Assembly (NCBI GenBank): GCA_041685935.1
Contig: JAWLES010000159.1
Coordinates: 1-5,658 of the forward strand
Direction: 5' to 3'
Length of the DNA: 5,658 nucleotides
From: JAIPEK01 sp041685935
GTDB lineage: Bacteria > Desulfobacterota > Desulfobacteria > Desulfobacterales > Desulfobacteraceae
Each line of letters opens with the position of its first letter. The stretch's first letter is position 1. A model generated the notes under the pieces. That model saw nothing but the letters and a program-made list of their open reading frames with translations. It made no database searches and was not told where the DNA came from. A program made the translations under genes and the position numbers. Below are positions 3,353 through 5,658 of the stretch, piece after piece.

Positions 3353-5658
3353 CTGCGAACTCCTTTTCCTCTTGTCCCGGATCGGTTCCGGCCGGTACGG
3401 CATTGTGCTTGCCGTTTTTTATTTTCCGGTCGGAGGGGCTTTCGGATTTCAAGCCGCCGAGTATATCGTTGAGCGCCTCGTCCCAGCAGTAGTGCTCTAT
3501 CACATGTTCCCGGGCCCTTTCACACATGGCGGCATAGGCCGGGTTTTTTTCCTCAATCATACCGATGAGTTCCAGGATTTTTCCGGCCCATTCTCCGGTG
3601 TCGGACACCGGCAGAACATGCCCGTTGATTTTGTCCCGCACGATCTCCTTAGGCCCCCCGACATCGGATACAAGAGCGGGAAGCCCGCAGGCCAGAGATT
3701 CGAGGACCACCATTCCGAAGGTATCCGTGGTACTGGGAAAGGCGAAGATGTCCGAGCAGGTGTAGAGTTTCAACAGTTTCTCGTTGGGGATCCGGCCTGT
3801 GAAAAATACCCGGTCATGCCCGTGCATCACCTCCTTCATCCGTTCCAGGTCCGGCCCGTTTCCGGCAATGACCAGGTTGACCTCCGGGCGGGTTTTCAGT
3901 ACCTTTTTGTAGGTATCGGTGAGAAAGTCGATATTTTTGTCCCGGCTGACCCTCCCTGCGAAAAGGAGGGTAATCCCTTCCGGAATGCCCAGTTCATCAA
4001 GGAATTTTCTTCTCTGTTCACGGGAGAGTGTCGGAACTTCCACGTCAAACCCTCTTTTGATCACCCCCATTCTGGAACGGTCGAATCCCCGCTCGTCAAG
4101 GATATGGATGTATTCTGCGGTGGGCACCTTGATCTCGTCGGTAAAGGAGTAAAACCAGTACAGATATGTCTGGATAAAGGAGGCGATTCCTTCATCCTCC
4201 AGGATCATTTCCGCCTGGTATGAAAAATCCGTGTGAAAGATGCCGGTGCATTTGACGCCGGTGAGCTTTGCCATCAAAAGGCCGATGATGCCCACGGGAC
4301 CGGGGGTGGAGATAATGATCTCTTCCGGAGCGTATTTGTAGATCATGTCAACGGATTTCAGGAGAGACGGGATATTGAGGGTGTATGTATTGTAGAAATC
4401 CGGGGTGTACGAGAAGATGCACGGCAGGTTGATGGTGTTGAAAAGCGGCATGTTACCGGCATCTTCATTCCGGCACACCACGAATTTTACATCCATGTCC
4501 CGCTGGTGCACCGTGCGCATGTAGTTCCGGAGATTGACCGCAACACCGTTGAGATCATCAATGGTGTCGGTGAACCAGAGTGCCCGGTTTTCCGACCTGT
4601 CCCCGTTTTTGATGTACTTGTCTCTGAGGCCCTGGATCAGATCCCGGTCCAGAAACAGCTGCTTGAGAGATGAGAAAAACGGCACTGTGATGAACATGAC
4701 CGGCAGAAGGGCGGAAAAGTTTTTCACAAGCCCTGCTGCTTCTCCTTTTTTGGCGCTCTTGATCAGCGACCGGGTGATCATGATTACAAAATCGTCATAA
4801 AGATCGGCAAGATTGTCATAGATGCTGTCCATTTTCTGCTCCACCGTCAGGTGGGAATCCCGGGACCACTCCTTGATATCGTCAAAGAACTTGAGAAGGA
4901 TCCGGTCCTTTTCCTCTTTTCCTTTGCGGATTTTTCTCCGGGTGAGCCATTCCCTGAACATCGTGGAGTTGGGTGTGAAAAGGGTATTGTGGATCATTTC
5001 GGTGATCGAATCACCTGATTTGTTTTGGTTGGCCCTGGAATAGTCACAGAATATCTTGTATATGCTGAATGCGAATGATTTGTAATCGTTGCACCGGCCA
5101 TTGCAAAGGCTTTTTTTGTTTTTGATGTGTTCGATCAGTTCTCTTTTGCAAGTGCAGGCTGCAGTGGTCCAGGTCCGGCCGATAAAAAGGCCTGCATGGT
5201 CGTCTGATCCTCCGGTGAATCCCTTGATCCAGGGATCGTCGCTGAACGGCTCGATATGGTATTTTTTCTTGAGTTCATCAATGATTTCAGGGGTCAGATT
5301 TTTGAGCGTTTTTACCCAGGTCTCGCTGTAAAGATGGTTTCGTGCCCCGTTCAGCCCTTCGAACACATCAAACAGGAGAATCAGTTTTTCCAGAACCTCA
5401 ATGGTAAGGCGCCTGTTGATGCTGTAGGTGGCATGGGCCACGGAATACGCGAGATCCTGGTCTTTAAGATAATCCCTCAGCTGATAAATGTTCTTGCGAA
5501 TGGTGTCAATGATTTCAAACTGGGCAGGGGTGATATCATACACCAGCACATGTATTTTACACCCGTTTTCCGGGAAGTATGTGGTGACCTCGACACTGAT
5601 GAATGTGTCGGTCGGGTATTTCTCATTGAGAGTGACAGCGTTTTCAATGGTGTTGTGG
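3345..5658 (-). CDS. PHP-domain / GT4 glycosyltransferase fusion protein, 5' end outside window
   Basis: The frame stays open to the window edge: 36 codons precede the in-frame GTG at 5549 and read HNTIENAV...SVEVTTYF...CKIHVLV, clearly PHP-domain sequence, so that GTG is not the start. Of 770 visible residues, about 1-165 are a PHP (polymerase and histidinol phosphatase-type) metal-dependent phosphoesterase domain. Its putative ligands are H1 (from the usual TDHN), E23, H36, H75 (VAHA) and SDDH at 151-154. A helical linker with a short hydrophobic stretch (LLPVMFITVPFF, about 317-328) follows. The GT4 (GT-B) glycosyltransferase spans about 358-735: WFTDTIDDLNGVA, FHTDFSYQAE, GRVSRDKN (phosphate-binding R569 and K574) and STTDTFGMVVLES, whose D645-x7-E653 corresponds to the EX7E motif. 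GT4 enzymes transfer sugars from nucleotide donors to lipids, glycans or small molecules, so a membrane-associated cytosolic enzyme of glycolipid or polysaccharide assembly is likely. Donor, acceptor and the PHP reaction are unknown. Confidence 0.88.
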   Translation of the reverse strand, partial: HNTIENAVTLNEKYPTDTFISVEVTTYFPENGCKIHVLVYDITPAQFEIIDTIRKNIYQLRDYLKDQDLAYSVAHATYSINRRLTIEVLEKLILLFDVFEGLNGARNHLYSETWVKTLKNLTPEIIDELKKKYHIEPFSDDPWIKGFTGGSDDHAGLFIGRTWTTAACTCKRELIEHIKNKKSLCNGRCNDYKSFAFSIYKIFCDYSRANQNKSGDSITEMIHNTLFTPNSTMFREWLTRRKIRKGKEEKDRILLKFFDDIKEWSRDSHLTVEQKMDSIYDNLADLYDDFVIMITRSLIKSAKKGEAAGLVKNFSALLPVMFITVPFFSSLKQLFLDRDLIQGLRDKYIKNGDRSENRALWFTDTIDDLNGVAVNLRNYMRTVHQRDMDVKFVVCRNEDAGNMPLFNTINLPCIFSYTPDFYNTYTLNIPSLLKSVDMIYKYAPEEIIISTPGPVGIIGLLMAKLTGVKCTGIFHTDFSYQAEMILEDEGIASFIQTYLYWFYSFTDEIKVPTAEYIHILDERGFDRSRMGVIKRGFDVEVPTLSREQRRKFLDELGIPEGITLLFAGRVSRDKNIDFLTDTYKKVLKTRPEVNLVIAGNGPDLERMKEVMHGHDRVFFTGRIPNEKLLKLYTCSDIFAFPSTTDTFGMVVLESLACGLPALVSDVGGPKEIVRDKINGHVLPVSDTGEWAGKILELIGMIEEKNPAYAAMCERAREHVIEHYCWDEALNDILGGLKSESPSDRKIKNGKHNAVPAGTDPGQEEKEFAVA
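3360..3365 (-). promoter_or_regulatory. Shine-Dalgarno AAGGAG deciding a TTG start for the radical SAM gene
   Basis: AAGGAG lies 7 nt before TTG (3352-3350), inside the final codons (K-E-F-A-V-A-stop) of the upstream gene. No comparable site precedes the ATG at 3403. This favours a TTG start with an 8-nt gene overlap and translational coupling. Confidence 0.6.

Noticed and set aside
3372..4223. Plus-strand open frame of 283 codons
   Set aside because: It lies entirely antisense to the GT4 domain, whose motifs are unmistakable on the minus strand. It is a shadow frame produced by codon bias.
5547..5549. GTG as the start of the glycosyltransferase gene
   Set aside because: The frame continues open to the window edge with clear PHP-domain residues (HNTI, SVEV, KIHVLV), so the GTG is an internal valine codon.

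Overview
The window looks like a chromosomal segment of a Gram-negative bacterium with moderate GC. The mix of a Cys-poor DksA/TraR protein, a radical SAM/SPASM protein and a PHP-glycosyltransferase fusion would suit a sulfate-reducer-like Desulfobacterota (deltaproteobacterial) genome. That assignment is an inference from protein style only.

Layout. (1) Positions 2-694 (+) are the 3' part of a DUF2334/polysaccharide-deacetylase-like gene whose start lies before the window. (2) Positions 760-1206 (-) hold a compact, AT-richer two-gene cassette: a small protein with a 'DGRIRKW ... ETVHNAFFDRSF' signature, followed by a DUF2283 protein. It resembles a toxin-antitoxin-type pair. (3) Positions 1324-1725 (-) encode a DksA/TraR-family regulator with a degenerate zinc finger. 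(4) Positions 1726-2110 hold no convincing gene, but 1803-1962 contains a nested set of inverted repeats. (5) Positions 2111-3352 (-) encode a radical SAM protein with a SPASM-like C-terminus. It overlaps by 8 nt (4-stop coupling) the end of (6) a very large gene at 3345-5658 (-). The open frame of that gene continues past the window edge; it fuses a PHP phosphoesterase-type domain to a GT4 glycosyltransferase.

The most notable structural observation is that the small cassette is bracketed by two diverged direct copies (637-730 and 1285-1377, about 83% identical by hand count) of one gene junction: the convergent 3' ends of the deacetylase and dksA genes. The left copy carries a dead C-terminal stub of dksA, and the right copy carries a dead C-terminal stub of the deacetylase. 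The deacetylase and dksA were therefore once directly convergent. The cassette now sits between remnants of a duplicated junction, or of two related loci that recombined.

The PHP-GT4 and radical SAM genes form one coupled operon. A glycan or lipid-glycan modification role, perhaps shared with the deacetylase, is plausible from family knowledge but is not shown by the sequence. No tRNA, rRNA, CRISPR array, transposase or convincing rho-independent terminator was seen.
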